Assembly (NCBI GenBank): GCA_964589725.1
Contig: CAZPUJ010000095.1
Span: 1 to 23,165, forward strand
Length of the DNA: 23,165 nucleotides
Source: CAYSHJ01 sp964589725
Lineage (GTDB): Bacteria; Planctomycetota; Planctomycetia; Planctomycetales; Planctomycetaceae
Reading direction: 5' to 3'
Shown piece after piece: positions 8,418 through 16,479 of this stretch; within the stretch, counting starts at the first letter, position 1, and each line of letters begins with the position of its first letter. A program made the translations under genes and the position numbers. The notes under the pieces were generated by a model. That model was given only the letters and a program-made list of their open reading frames with translations. It searched no databases and was not told where the DNA came from.

Positions 8418-10172
8418 ATGTCTCAACGATTTTGCCAGTTGCTCGCCTTGTTCGTCGTCTGTGGTTCGATGCAGAACGCCGCTCGCGCTGCCGAGCCGCT
8501 CGAACTGCGCTGGGTTTATCTCCAGCAGAACCTCCAGGTCGCCGAGAACTTGCCGAAGATCGAGGCCATTCTGCGGCGGGCGGCCAAGTCGGGATACAAC
8601 GGCGTCGTGCTGGCCGATTACAAGCTCAACATCCTCGACCGCGTCCCCGACCACTATTTCAAGAATGCCGCCAAGTTCCGCGAGCTCTGCCGCGAGTTGA
8701 GGCTGGAGATCATCCCGACCGTCGCCGGCTTCGGTTACAGCTCGGGGATTCTCGCGCACGATCCCAACTTGGCCGAGGGCCTTCCCGCGCGCGATGTACC
8801 GTTCGTCGTGAAAGCGGGCAGAGTGGTGCTCGATGTCGACGGCAAGAATCTGATCCCCGGCGACTTCGAGAACTCCAAGGGCGACACCTTCACCGGCTGG
8901 GGCTATCAGGACGAGCCGGGGGAAGGAACGTTCGCCGACTCAACGATCAAGCACGGCGGGAAGACATCGCTCCGCATCCAGAACGCCAAGGGCGTCGAGG
9001 GGAACCGGCGCGTGAGCAAGCCGATCAAGGTCCGGCCGTGGTCGCAGTTCCATGCCTCTGTCTGGATCAAGACAGAAGGATTTGAATCGGCGGGTGAGAC
9101 TCGCATGTTCGCGATGTCTCCGACGGGTCGAGTCCTCTCGCACAGCAACCTCGGCGTCAAGCGGGATCAGGATTGGACGCAGCATCACGTCGTCTTCAAC
9201 AGCCTCGAAAGCCGTGAGATTCGGTTCTACATCGGCGCGTGGGGCTGTCGCGGCGGCAAGCTCTGGATGGACGACGCGACACTGATTGAAGAGCCGTTCG
9301 TGAATCTGGTCCGTCGCCCCGGCTGTCCGCTGACGGTGAAGGATGACTCGGGCCAGACGACATTCGTCGAAGGCCGCGACTTCGCCGAACTGCGCGATCC
9401 GAAACTTGGCACGACCCCGTGGCCGGGCGAGTTCGACGTCTATCACGAACCGCCGACGCTAACGCTGTTGTCCGGCAATCGTAGCCGAGTCGCTCTGCGA
9501 CTCGGATCGGCGTCGCGGAGCGACGCCGCTACGTCGACCATCAAGGAGGGCCAGAAGCTGCTCGTCAGCTACTACCACGCGGTCACGATCTACGACGGTC
9601 AGGTTCCCTGTTCGCTGACCGAACCCAAGGTCTTCGAGATCATCGAGGATCAGGTCCGCCGCGTCCAAAAACTGTTCGAGCCGCAGACGTACTTCCTCAG
9701 CCACGACGAAATCCGCGTCGCCAACTGGAGCGAGCCGGAGCGAGCCTCGGGCAAGACCGCCGGCCAGCAACTCGCCGACAACGTCCGCCGCTGTGCCGAG
9801 ATCGTCCGCCGCATCAACCCGCAGGCGAAGCTCTGCATCTGGAGCGACATGTTCGACCCGCACCACAACGCCGTGAAAGATTTCTATCTCGTCAACGGCG
9901 ACCTGACCGGCTCCTGGGAGGGCCTGCCGAAGGACACGATCATCATGAACTGGAACAGCGGCAAGCCGTCCCTCAGTCTGAAGCACTTCGCCGCGCAAGG
10001 CCATTCGCAAGTCCTCGCCGGCTACTACGACGCCCCACCCGACCGCATCCGCAACTGGCTCGACACCGGCAAGGATGTGAAGGGCATCCGCGGCGCGATG
10101 TACACCACCTGGCAAAGCAATTTTGCGGACCTCGAAAAGTTCGCGACCGCCGCGTGGAGTGGAGCGAAGTGA
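8418..10172 (+). CDS. Exported GH20-like barrel protein with an internal carbohydrate-binding module
   Basis: The protein has 584 residues and a signal peptide (cleavage near AARAAE, residue 25). Residues ~28-125 look like the first strands and helices of a beta/alpha barrel (LRWVYLQQN, GYNGVVLADYKL, LEIIPTVAGFGYSSG). Residues ~140-295 form a jelly-roll module (GDFE, GKTSLRIQN, FHASVWIKTE, LWMDDATLIEEP) like family-4/9 carbohydrate-binding modules. The barrel resumes at ~380 (LLVSYYHAV) and contains YFLSHDEIR (425-433), whose Asp-Glu pair recalls the catalytic DE of GH20 hexosaminidases, then KLCIWSDMFDPHHN and MYTTWQSN. The sugar-hydrolase role is inferred from fold; the substrate is unknown. 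Residues 354-373 derive from an embedded palindromic repeat. The ATG is preceded by GGGAG at six bases. Confidence 0.75.
   Translation: MSQRFCQLLALFVVCGSMQNAARAAEPLELRWVYLQQNLQVAENLPKIEAILRRAAKSGYNGVVLADYKLNILDRVPDHYFKNAAKFRELCRELRLEIIPTVAGFGYSSGILAHDPNLAEGLPARDVPFVVKAGRVVLDVDGKNLIPGDFENSKGDTFTGWGYQDEPGEGTFADSTIKHGGKTSLRIQNAKGVEGNRRVSKPIKVRPWSQFHASVWIKTEGFESAGETRMFAMSPTGRVLSHSNLGVKRDQDWTQHHVVFNSLESREIRFYIGAWGCRGGKLWMDDATLIEEPFVNLVRRPGCPLTVKDDSGQTTFVEGRDFAELRDPKLGTTPWPGEFDVYHEPPTLTLLSGNRSRVALRLGSASRSDAATSTIKEGQKLLVSYYHAVTIYDGQVPCSLTEPKVFEIIEDQVRRVQKLFEPQTYFLSHDEIRVANWSEPERASGKTAGQQLADNVRRCAEIVRRINPQAKLCIWSDMFDPHHNAVKDFYLVNGDLTGSWEGLPKDTIIMNWNSGKPSLSLKHFAAQGHSQVLAGYYDAPPDRIRNWLDTGKDVKGIRGAMYTTWQSNFADLEKFATAAWSGAK
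9481..9532 (+). repeat. 52-bp double-hairpin repeat embedded in frame in the GH20-like gene
   Basis: GTAGC at 9481-9485 pairs with GCTAC at 9528-9532. Inside are two perfect hairpins: CCGAGTCGC/GCGACTCGG (9485-9493 and 9497-9505, 3-base loop) and GGCGTCGC/GCGACGCC (9509-9516 and 9520-9527, 3-base loop). This cloverleaf-like arrangement is typical of intergenic repeats in planctomycete genomes. Here it is translated as RSRVALRLGSASRSDAA between LTLLSGN and KEGQKLLVSYYH without breaking the reading frame. Confidence 0.7.
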
Positions 10173-10305
10173 GTTCCGTCCGTCGTTTAACGGGGTGATT
10201 CAGCTTGATTTCACACTCAATCAAGGAACCAGGAACACCTTCGGGAACTTTTCGTCGTGTTGGAATCGTCGGAGGTTTCACACCTATCATTATTCGGGCC
10301 TCAAG

Positions 10306-10428
10306 ATGATTTCCGATCGCAACGTTTTGGAGATCACCAACGAACGTGACGGCGTCTTCGAGTTGAATTGGGAAACGCTCGAAGTGAAAGCCATCAAGGG
10401 GCAGGCCGTCATTCAGAGTAAGCGATAA
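10306..10428 (+). CDS. Possible 40-residue ORF or gene remnant in the 10173-10521 gap
   Basis: This is the only coding-like stretch in the ~350-base gap after the GH20-like gene. From the ATG it reads MISDRNVLEITNERDGVFEL and continues through NWETLEVKAIKGQ to a TAA. The composition is balanced and protein-like, unlike the Arg/Ser-rich shadow frames. The same frame is open further upstream (YHYSGLK just before the ATG), so it may be the end of a decayed longer gene. No ribosome site is obvious and no family is recognised. Confidence 0.3.
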   Translation: MISDRNVLEITNERDGVFELNWETLEVKAIKGQAVIQSKR

Positions 10429-10521
10429 GGCGTCCGGCCACCGTTGGAACGCCTGACAGTGGGCCGCTCGAATCGTCCTATTTCTGAAACCGGAGCACCC
10501 CGTTGATCAATGCGGTTCCGC

Positions 10522-11594
10522 TCAGCGGCGCGGTTCGGCTCCCCACAAGTGGCGCACGAAGAAGTCTTGCCGGCGACGTGCGGCATACGGTGACTCGCCG
10601 ATGCCGTGGCCGCCGCCGGGGATGATGAGCAGGTCGAAATCTTTGTCGGCTTTGATGAGTGCGTTGACGACTTGCAGGGTCGAGACAGGATCGACGTTGC
10701 GGTCCAGTTCGCCGACGGTCAGCAGCAGTTTGCCTTGCAACTCACGTCCTGAAAGGCTTTCGATCGGTTGCTCGTCCCCATGCCGTCGATCTGGACGATG
10801 ATGAAACCCAGCTCGGCCAGTGTTTGCAGGTTGTGAAACGGCTGAAACCGTTTCGGCACGAAGGAGCCATGCAGGCCGGCGTAGATCTGCTCGATGACGG
10901 GATACTTCTGCTGGGAATCGAAATTGGTCGGTCGAAAGATCACGCCGAAGATGTCCGTCGCATCATCGCATCCCTTCGCAACGAATCGTTCGGGCGGCTT
11001 CCATCCAGTGGCGAGCAGCGCGGACCAGTCGGCCCGTTCGAGTTCGCAGACGCGCGATCCGTCTTTCGAGCGACGCAACTCGGTGACCGGCGGCAGATCG
11101 ACTCGCGAGTACGTAATGAAACGAGTGCAGTTTCGGTTGCAGTTGATCGCCTGGCGACGATTCGATGATCTGCACTTGCCGATCATCACCGGATTGAGCG
11201 TCGCATACGCCTTGCGTCCCCCTTCGGCGTCGAGCCAGAAAACCTGAATCGTTTCTTTCATCCGATTGATGAACCGCAGCGAGGTCTCTTCGCCCGTCCG
11301 CTGCGACGGATGCGGTTCGTCGAGCATCGGCAGCGACTCGTTCGCCGCGTCAGCGGGACCGAGTTCACGCAACTCGAAGGTCGCCAGCAAACACTCCCAA
11401 CCTTTCCCGCCAGCCGAGAACCGCAGGTTCGTGAGCTGATCGTCAAAGCCGATCTCGTCGAATGGCAATCGTTCCGCTGTGATTTCTTTCGTCAACACTT
11501 TGCTCAGCGCAGCCGCCAGTCGCGAGTGATCGAAGGCCGATCGCCGCTCACCAGCGATGGCATCAACGACCACCAGCCAAGATCGATTCCGCAT
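10522..11594 (-). pseudogene. Deleted S9 (prolyl oligopeptidase/DPP-IV-like) peptidase pseudogene
   Basis: Two overlapping frames together resemble a planctomycete S9 peptidase with major parts missing. The upstream frame (10719-11594) holds an N-terminal region, part of a VHL-beta-like module (ETSLRFINRMKETIQVFWLD, residues 103-122), then jumps at about residues 135-158 to the end of the propeller (TYSRVDLPPVTELRR) and the start of the catalytic domain (YPVIEQIYAGLHG, IIVQIDGMGTSNRSKAF). It then runs out of frame. Homology resumes in the second frame (10522-10740, LQGKLLLTVGELD, then GGGHGIGES to the end). The segment with the nucleophile (GxSxGG) is absent, as is most of the DPP-IV propeller; the Asp and His regions remain. 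It cannot be an active peptidase. Confidence 0.8.
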
Positions 11595-11635
11595 GAGTGC
11601 TCCGTGATTTGTCTGACAATCAGCCGGAACGCGGT

Positions 11636-14188
11636 CTACTTCGACTTCAGGCCGACCGTATTCACCGAGATGACTTGGTACTGATGAGTCTTACCGGCTT
11701 CGGCTTTAGTGTCGGCGAATCGCATCTCGACGAGCGGTTGCGTGGGCGTGTCGCTGTAAGACAGGTTCTGGAAGATCGGACGACCGAAGGGGCTTTTGCC
11801 TTGGCCTTGCTCGGGAATGTAAGCGAGGAACTGTCCGTCGCGCTCGATGATGAAGCTGGCGAGACCGCTTTCGAGATCGGCTTCGGCGGACCAAGTCAGC
11901 ACATTGCCCACGACTCGCAAGTTCGTCGGTGCAGGTGGTGGTGTCGTGTCGGTGACCGCTGAGTCCTTGGTGTATTGAGTCCATGCCGCAGACACAGACT
12001 CATTCGGCAGCCAGACGGATTTCTCCAACGCACCTTCGAACTTCGCTGCGGGTACGGGAGCAATCACATTCGCATCACCGGCATTGAGCGAAGCAATCCA
12101 GCCGTCTTGGCTCGACATCGGCTTCAACGGACCGCCGCTCTTCGCGGGCAAACGCGCGGTCAGACAGGCATCAAACCACGGCATCGCCAGATAGCGTTGG
12201 TTGCCACAGTCGTGGCTCGACAACGGATCGATCGACACGCCGATGAGTCCGCCTTTGGCTCGCACTGCGAGAAAGAAGGCTTCGTTACCAGGCCACACTC
12301 CGGCGAACCGGTTTTCCTTATCCGTGACACCTTCTTTCGTGCCGAGATTCACCATGACCGGCACTTGGCAAGCCGCCTCCGAAATGGTGTGCGGCACGGG
12401 CTTGCCTTCGGCGGCGGTGATCGGCGGCACTCCTGAACGCAGCCAGGCGGCGGCCACTCGATCGGGGTGCAGCAACGTCATGCCGCCCGCCCAATGTCCG
12501 CCGCCACTGTGTCCCCAGATCGCCCACGGCACGGTGGCCAATTCCGAATGACTCGACTTCGCGCCCAGCTCAGTCAGTGACTTCTGAAACGCCGCATCCG
12601 AGCCGTTGCGAGGATCACACCACAACTGACAGTTGGCTTTCTCCGGCTGCTCATAAACAGGACTGATCAACGCGCAGTCGTGCTTCTTCGCCAAGGCCTG
12701 CCAATGCAAATCGAACGCGCCGGTCTGCCCCGACTTGCACGAGCCTTCGCCGCAGCCGTGCTGATGTACAATCAACCCGCGCAACGTTTTGACCTCCGGC
12801 GGAATCCAAACGGTGAAGCTGACCGGATAGACCAATTCGCCCGGCAGCGTCGAGCCTTCAAAGCGCACTCGATAGTACGGCGGATCGGCGGCCAGAGGAT
12901 TGACATACGGCGGCTCTGAGGCGATGCAGAACAGATGCTTTTCGCCGCGGATGAGGAGGCGGTTCGAGGCCGGGACGGGTGAGCCGATGACGGACTCGGC
13001 CATGTTGTTCTCCGACAACAATTCAAATTTGTCGTTGGCGATGCTCGCGACAAACACGGTTCCATCCTCGCGTGGCGCGAACAGCTTATCTCCGGCGATG
13101 ACCGGCGAGGCGTAGAAGTTCGCCCGGTTCTTGGGAAACACGCCAGTCAAAATCGTCTTGCCAGTGACGGGGTCGATGCCCGCGACTTCACCGTGGTCGC
13201 GGACCAGAATGACTCGGCCTTTGTAGACCACTGGAGTTGGGACGAACGTCCCCACATCGTCTCGCTTCCACACATGATTGGTCTGCGTGACGTCACCGCT
13301 TCCCGTCAGCCGAATCCCATGCAGTCGCGGAATGCCTCGATCGTTGCGACCGTACGCGATCACCACCATGTCCCCCACGATCACCGGCGTCGCAATCGCA
13401 GGCCACAACTTGTTGCCGTCCGGATTGAAGTTGCCGCACGACCAAGAAACCTGCCCATCGGTCGCGTTGTGAATCGTGAGATGCTCGGCTCCCCAAACCA
13501 AGATCGACTCCTTCCCCTGGTGTTGAATGACCAAAGGCGTTGAGTAGCCGTGATCACATTCCGTCGGCGTTTTGAAATTGCGAGCGACCTTCCAAACCAT
13601 GTCGCCGCTGACTTTATCGAATGCGGCCAGCCAAGACTCCCCTTGGTGCATGCGCACCATCACGACGTACTTCTCGGTCAGCACAGGCGAAGTGCCATGA
13701 TCCCAGAACAAAGTGTCCTTCCCGAATCGCTCCACGAGGTCGGTCTTCCAACGGACCTTTCCATCGAGCTCAACCGCCGCGAACGTGCCGCTCTTGAAGA
13801 AGACGAAGACCCCCTTTCCATCGGTGACAGGCGACGCATTACTTCCTGAACCGTTACGGTGCTTACCAGCGTTCTCCTGACCGAAAACTTCCCGCCATTT
13901 CTCGGCACCTTGGGAGTCGTAGCAGAGCAGTGCGTCATTCCCGTCGGCAGGGGACGTTAGATAGATCTTGTCATTGAACAAGATCGGCGTGGAGCAACCC
14001 TTGCCCGGCAACGGAGTCCGCCAGAGATACTTGTCCGCGCCGAAGGAGACGGGATAGTTCCCCTGTTCGACGCTCCCATTCCCCAGCGGTCCGCGCCACG
14101 AGCGCCAGTCCGAGACATCCGCAGCAAATCCCAATCGTGCCGCGAAGAAAACCAACCCAGCCGTAGCAACCAGAATTTTGTTTGGCAT
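11636..14188 (-). CDS. Exported PQQ-type beta-propeller fused to an alpha/beta hydrolase and an FN3-like domain
   Basis: The ATG at 14188 is preferred: AAGGA lies about 11 bases upstream and the protein (850 residues) then starts with a clean signal peptide (MPNKILVATAGLVFFAARLG). The ATG at 14269 would add 27 Arg/Ser-rich residues. Residues ~26-422 are a PQQ-like propeller (WRSWRGPLGNG, SGSNASPVTDG, HGTSPVLTEKYVV, ATPVIVGDMVV, ASPVIAGDKLF). Residues ~450-690 are an alpha/beta hydrolase: GLIVHQHGCGEGSC as oxyanion region, Ser561 in WGHSGGGHW as nucleophile, His659 in SSHDCGNQRYL as likely catalytic His. Residues ~748-850 resemble fibronectin type III (PPAPTNLRVVGNVLTW, THQYQVISVNTVGLKS). Both parts are known separately in planctomycetes; the fusion is unusual. 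An esterase or deacetylase-like role is inferred. Confidence 0.8.
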   Translation of the reverse strand: MPNKILVATAGLVFFAARLGFAADVSDWRSWRGPLGNGSVEQGNYPVSFGADKYLWRTPLPGKGCSTPILFNDKIYLTSPADGNDALLCYDSQGAEKWREVFGQENAGKHRNGSGSNASPVTDGKGVFVFFKSGTFAAVELDGKVRWKTDLVERFGKDTLFWDHGTSPVLTEKYVVMVRMHQGESWLAAFDKVSGDMVWKVARNFKTPTECDHGYSTPLVIQHQGKESILVWGAEHLTIHNATDGQVSWSCGNFNPDGNKLWPAIATPVIVGDMVVIAYGRNDRGIPRLHGIRLTGSGDVTQTNHVWKRDDVGTFVPTPVVYKGRVILVRDHGEVAGIDPVTGKTILTGVFPKNRANFYASPVIAGDKLFAPREDGTVFVASIANDKFELLSENNMAESVIGSPVPASNRLLIRGEKHLFCIASEPPYVNPLAADPPYYRVRFEGSTLPGELVYPVSFTVWIPPEVKTLRGLIVHQHGCGEGSCKSGQTGAFDLHWQALAKKHDCALISPVYEQPEKANCQLWCDPRNGSDAAFQKSLTELGAKSSHSELATVPWAIWGHSGGGHWAGGMTLLHPDRVAAAWLRSGVPPITAAEGKPVPHTISEAACQVPVMVNLGTKEGVTDKENRFAGVWPGNEAFFLAVRAKGGLIGVSIDPLSSHDCGNQRYLAMPWFDACLTARLPAKSGGPLKPMSSQDGWIASLNAGDANVIAPVPAAKFEGALEKSVWLPNESVSAAWTQYTKDSAVTDTTPPPAPTNLRVVGNVLTWSAEADLESGLASFIIERDGQFLAYIPEQGQGKSPFGRPIFQNLSYSDTPTQPLVEMRFADTKAEAGKTHQYQVISVNTVGLKSK

Positions 14189-14273
14189 CGTTGTCGAAAT
14201 CCTTATGAATGGCGTGTGAGGTTGTGACGGCGCGTCAGAATATAGTCTCCTGCGGCTGTCTACACGCATCGGG

Positions 14274-15881
14274 TTATTTCCAAATCAACACTCGGCCGCT
14301 TTCGGCGGGAATGTCCAAGGCGATGATCCGTGCTTCACCATCTTTCGCTGCAAACACGTCCCAATAGCGGCGAGACTTGCTCAGGGGCAGTTTCACGGTT
14401 TTTGGGAACATTGTCGGATTCACAACGACGAGGCCCTGTTCGTATTCGCGAAAGTAGATTTCGCCCGACTTGGTGCCTCCGAATTGTTTTTCTTCGACGG
14501 GTTTACCCAGGCGCAGGTCGACCAATTCGGGGTACGTTCCGAAATGACCACCGAAGACTTTGTGTTCGGGATCCTGGTCGCCGAGACAAGCCGACCAGGG
14601 AAGCTGACACAGCTTGGCGGTGGCATAACAGAAGAAGGCTTCCCGTCGATCCCACGGATAGGACAGGACGAACATCCGTTGCGGTGGTGTCGCGAGCCAG
14701 CCTTTTTCCTCCTGAATGCTCCGCCGATAAACCTGCTGCCAATCATCGACATGCTCTTTCGGCGTGTTGTAAGAACTGCGCAGGAAGCTTTCCCAAAGCT
14801 GGCCGTCGCAGACATCTCCCAAAGTCAGACCGAAAAACGACGACTTCGGCGGCACGCCGCCGTTCACCATCACGATTCCTTCCGGATGGCGTTTCTTCAC
14901 CTCGCATAAGACTTCGAGGAGGATACCCAGAAAGGCGTCACCGGCCGTCAGGCTGTCGCCATAGTAATGCTCGTGCTGTTCCGACTCGCAGACGGCATGG
15001 GTGGCAATATCATCTGGAAAGCCGTTGTCGACAAAGAAGCCCAGCGCGCCGCCGTCGAGTTGCGTGACGGCATGTGCCAGCACCATTTCGCGAAAGCGGG
15101 CGCTATTGGGGCAGATCGTGTATTGGACGGCGTCGGCTTTGTACTCGACATTCCCCGGCCGGCAAAACGTCGACGGAACGTAACCGGGCGGGCTGTCGGG
15201 AAACTTGAGCGACTTTCGATAGAAGCAGATCGGGGCAATTTTATCGGCGACCATTTGTGGTTCGGCGGAGTTCGGAAAAACGCCTGCCCAATTGTATGTT
15301 TGATAATACGTGACGTAAGGGAGCAATCCTCGCTGGTTCTTCACCAGATCCTTCGCGAACTCGGCACCAGGACCGATGACGATCGGAACGTTGCCGATGT
15401 ACTTCAGACTTGGATCGGGATCGGTGGACGGTTTGTAGGGTTGATACCAAAAAGCAAACGTCTCGACGCGCGGTACGCGGGCGGCCGGTGGACGAGCGAC
15501 GGCGGCTGCCAGATCAGACACCAGCAGAGAAACGTCCCGCGCATCAACGGCCTCCACGCGATAATAGCGCAGGCTCCAGTTGGGAATCTTGTCTTCATAT
15601 TCGGTCTTTGAAGCGGCAAGAATCGCCAGCGGCTTCTCGGGAATGTCTTGTGGCTTCTCGCTGCGAAAGAGCTTGAACTTCACTGGCCGAATCGAGGGCG
15701 GAGCCTTCCATGCCAGCTTGACGGTACCGTCACCGGCAGTAATCCGCGGACGCAAGTCCCGTGTGAGGTCGGAGAAATCCCGGCCTTCGGTGACCCAGAT
15801 TTCTTTCAATCCGAGCGACCATCCAGTTCCGTCGTTGACTCGCGCTGTTTCCAGACGGACATAGCGCGCGTCAACATTCAA
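14274..15881 (-). CDS. C-terminal part of a frameshifted GHL15-like glycosidase: end of discoidin domain, FN3-like domain, barrel
   Basis: The frame continues the protein begun at 15871-16377; the TTG at 15881 is an arbitrary start. It opens with the end of an F5/8 type C domain (ARYVRLETARVNDGTGWSLG, LKEIWVTEG). An FN3-like domain follows (TAGDGTVKLAWKAPPS to LRYYRVEAVDARD, ~45-115). Residues ~140-500 form a barrel like hypothetical glycosyl hydrolase family 15 (ETFAFWYQPYKPS, LLPYVTYYQTYNWAG, LGFFVDNGFPDD, GIVMVNGGVPP, YFREYEQGLVVVNPT). Asp in FFVDNG is a candidate catalytic residue. The C-terminus (VLIWK) matches the usual end of such proteins. It lies 85 bp upstream of the propeller-hydrolase gene start. 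Without correction of the frameshift this part would not be exported. Confidence 0.7.
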   Translation of the reverse strand: MNVDARYVRLETARVNDGTGWSLGLKEIWVTEGRDFSDLTRDLRPRITAGDGTVKLAWKAPPSIRPVKFKLFRSEKPQDIPEKPLAILAASKTEYEDKIPNWSLRYYRVEAVDARDVSLLVSDLAAAVARPPAARVPRVETFAFWYQPYKPSTDPDPSLKYIGNVPIVIGPGAEFAKDLVKNQRGLLPYVTYYQTYNWAGVFPNSAEPQMVADKIAPICFYRKSLKFPDSPPGYVPSTFCRPGNVEYKADAVQYTICPNSARFREMVLAHAVTQLDGGALGFFVDNGFPDDIATHAVCESEQHEHYYGDSLTAGDAFLGILLEVLCEVKKRHPEGIVMVNGGVPPKSSFFGLTLGDVCDGQLWESFLRSSYNTPKEHVDDWQQVYRRSIQEEKGWLATPPQRMFVLSYPWDRREAFFCYATAKLCQLPWSACLGDQDPEHKVFGGHFGTYPELVDLRLGKPVEEKQFGGTKSGEIYFREYEQGLVVVNPTMFPKTVKLPLSKSRRYWDVFAAKDGEARIIALDIPAESGRVLIWK

Positions 15882-16377
15882 AAGAATGTTCCCGTTCGGC
15901 TCCGGAACCGGCGCAACAAGTGGCAGTGGGGGCTTCGAGGTCTTGTCCTTCTTGGTAATGCTGCGGGGGGGGGGCCGAGTCGTTCACGACGGGCGTCCAT
16001 TTCGAGCCGTCTTTGGAAACGAGAACTCGATACAGGCTCGGAGAGGATGCCGGATGAGGATCGCCTTCTGCCGCCAGCCAATGCAGCCGTGCGACCGACT
16101 TGATCCCCCGCAAGTCCAGTTGAAACCAGACTGTGTTGTTCTCGGGACTCGTCTTCAGATTAGCCACCCAGAGGGTGGCTTCATTGTCATCGTTGGCAAG
16201 TTCCGGCAGATGTCCCCCAGCAGATCTTTCCGCAGATGGGACAGCAGGCAGCCGTTTTCCCTCGGCAGCATCGACCATTCTTCCACCGGCACTGAGGCAT
16301 AAACAAAGCATGAAAAGAGGCAGACAGCGGATGACCGTTCGCAGTCGGTGGGTGGCTTCGATCTTGGATTCAGGCAT
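15871..16377 (-). CDS. N-terminal part of the frameshifted GHL15-like glycosidase: signal peptide and start of discoidin domain
   Basis: After the signal peptide (hydrophobic CLPLFMLCLCLSAGG) the sequence is the first two-thirds of an F5/8 type C domain: NDDNEATLWVANL, NTVWFQLDLRGIKSVARLHW, YRVLVSKDGSKWTPVVNDS. After DSAPPP it changes to an unrelated tail (QHYQEGQDLEAPTATCC) and stops, because the run of C at 15965-15974 shifts the frame. The start is uncertain: ATG 16377 gives the simplest signal peptide, ATG 16395 and GTG 16437 are also in frame, and none has a clear ribosome site. It lies downstream of the Gfo/Idh/MocA gene with a palindromic repeat at 16440-16463 between them. Confidence 0.65.
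   Translation of the reverse strand: MPESKIEATHRLRTVIRCLPLFMLCLCLSAGGRMVDAAEGKRLPAVPSAERSAGGHLPELANDDNEATLWVANLKTSPENNTVWFQLDLRGIKSVARLHWLAAEGDPHPASSPSLYRVLVSKDGSKWTPVVNDSAPPPQHYQEGQDLEAPTATCCAGSGAEREHSFEC
15965..15974. other. Run of ten G (ten C on the coding strand) at a frameshift
   Basis: With ten C the coding strand reads NDSAPPPQHYQ and soon stops. With nine C it reads DSAPPRSITKKDKTSKPPLP and continues through NGNILLNVDARYVRLE into the rest of the discoidin domain and the barrel. A single-base difference in the tract therefore decides whether a full-length exported glycosidase of about 710 residues is made. Confidence 0.85.
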
Positions 16378-16439
16378 GGAAAACTCATTGGTCATGGAGT
16401 TGATGCGAAACTGAAAAACAATTGCGGGGAGTTTCACTC

Positions 16440-16463
16440 AACCGTGGGCTAGCGCCCAACGGC
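16440..16463 (+). repeat. Intergenic REP-like palindromic element
   Basis: The core GGGCTAGCGCCC (16446-16457) is flanked by AACCG and CGGC and can fold as a hairpin with outer CCGT/ACGG and inner GGGC/GCCC stems around a TAGC loop. It shares 21 of 24 bases with the copy inside the large hydrolase gene at 3666-3689, which is on the other strand. It lies between the end of the Gfo/Idh/MocA gene (16480) and the start of the next minus-strand gene, where it could act as a transcript-stabilising or attenuating hairpin. Confidence 0.65.
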
Positions 16464-16479
16464 CGATGAATCGTCCGAG

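Noticed and set aside
9459..10115. 218-codon minus-strand frame
   Set aside because: It is antisense to the GH20-like gene and rich in Val/Ala/Asp/Leu without motifs.
10428..10454. Stem AGGCGT/ACGCCT as a terminator of the preceding plus-strand genes
   Set aside because: The six-base stem encloses a long loop and no T-run follows, so it is too weak to call.
14189..14269. N-terminal extension of the propeller-hydrolase to the ATG at 14269
   Set aside because: The added residues are Arg/Ser-rich and would precede a clean signal peptide that has its own ATG and upstream AAGGA.
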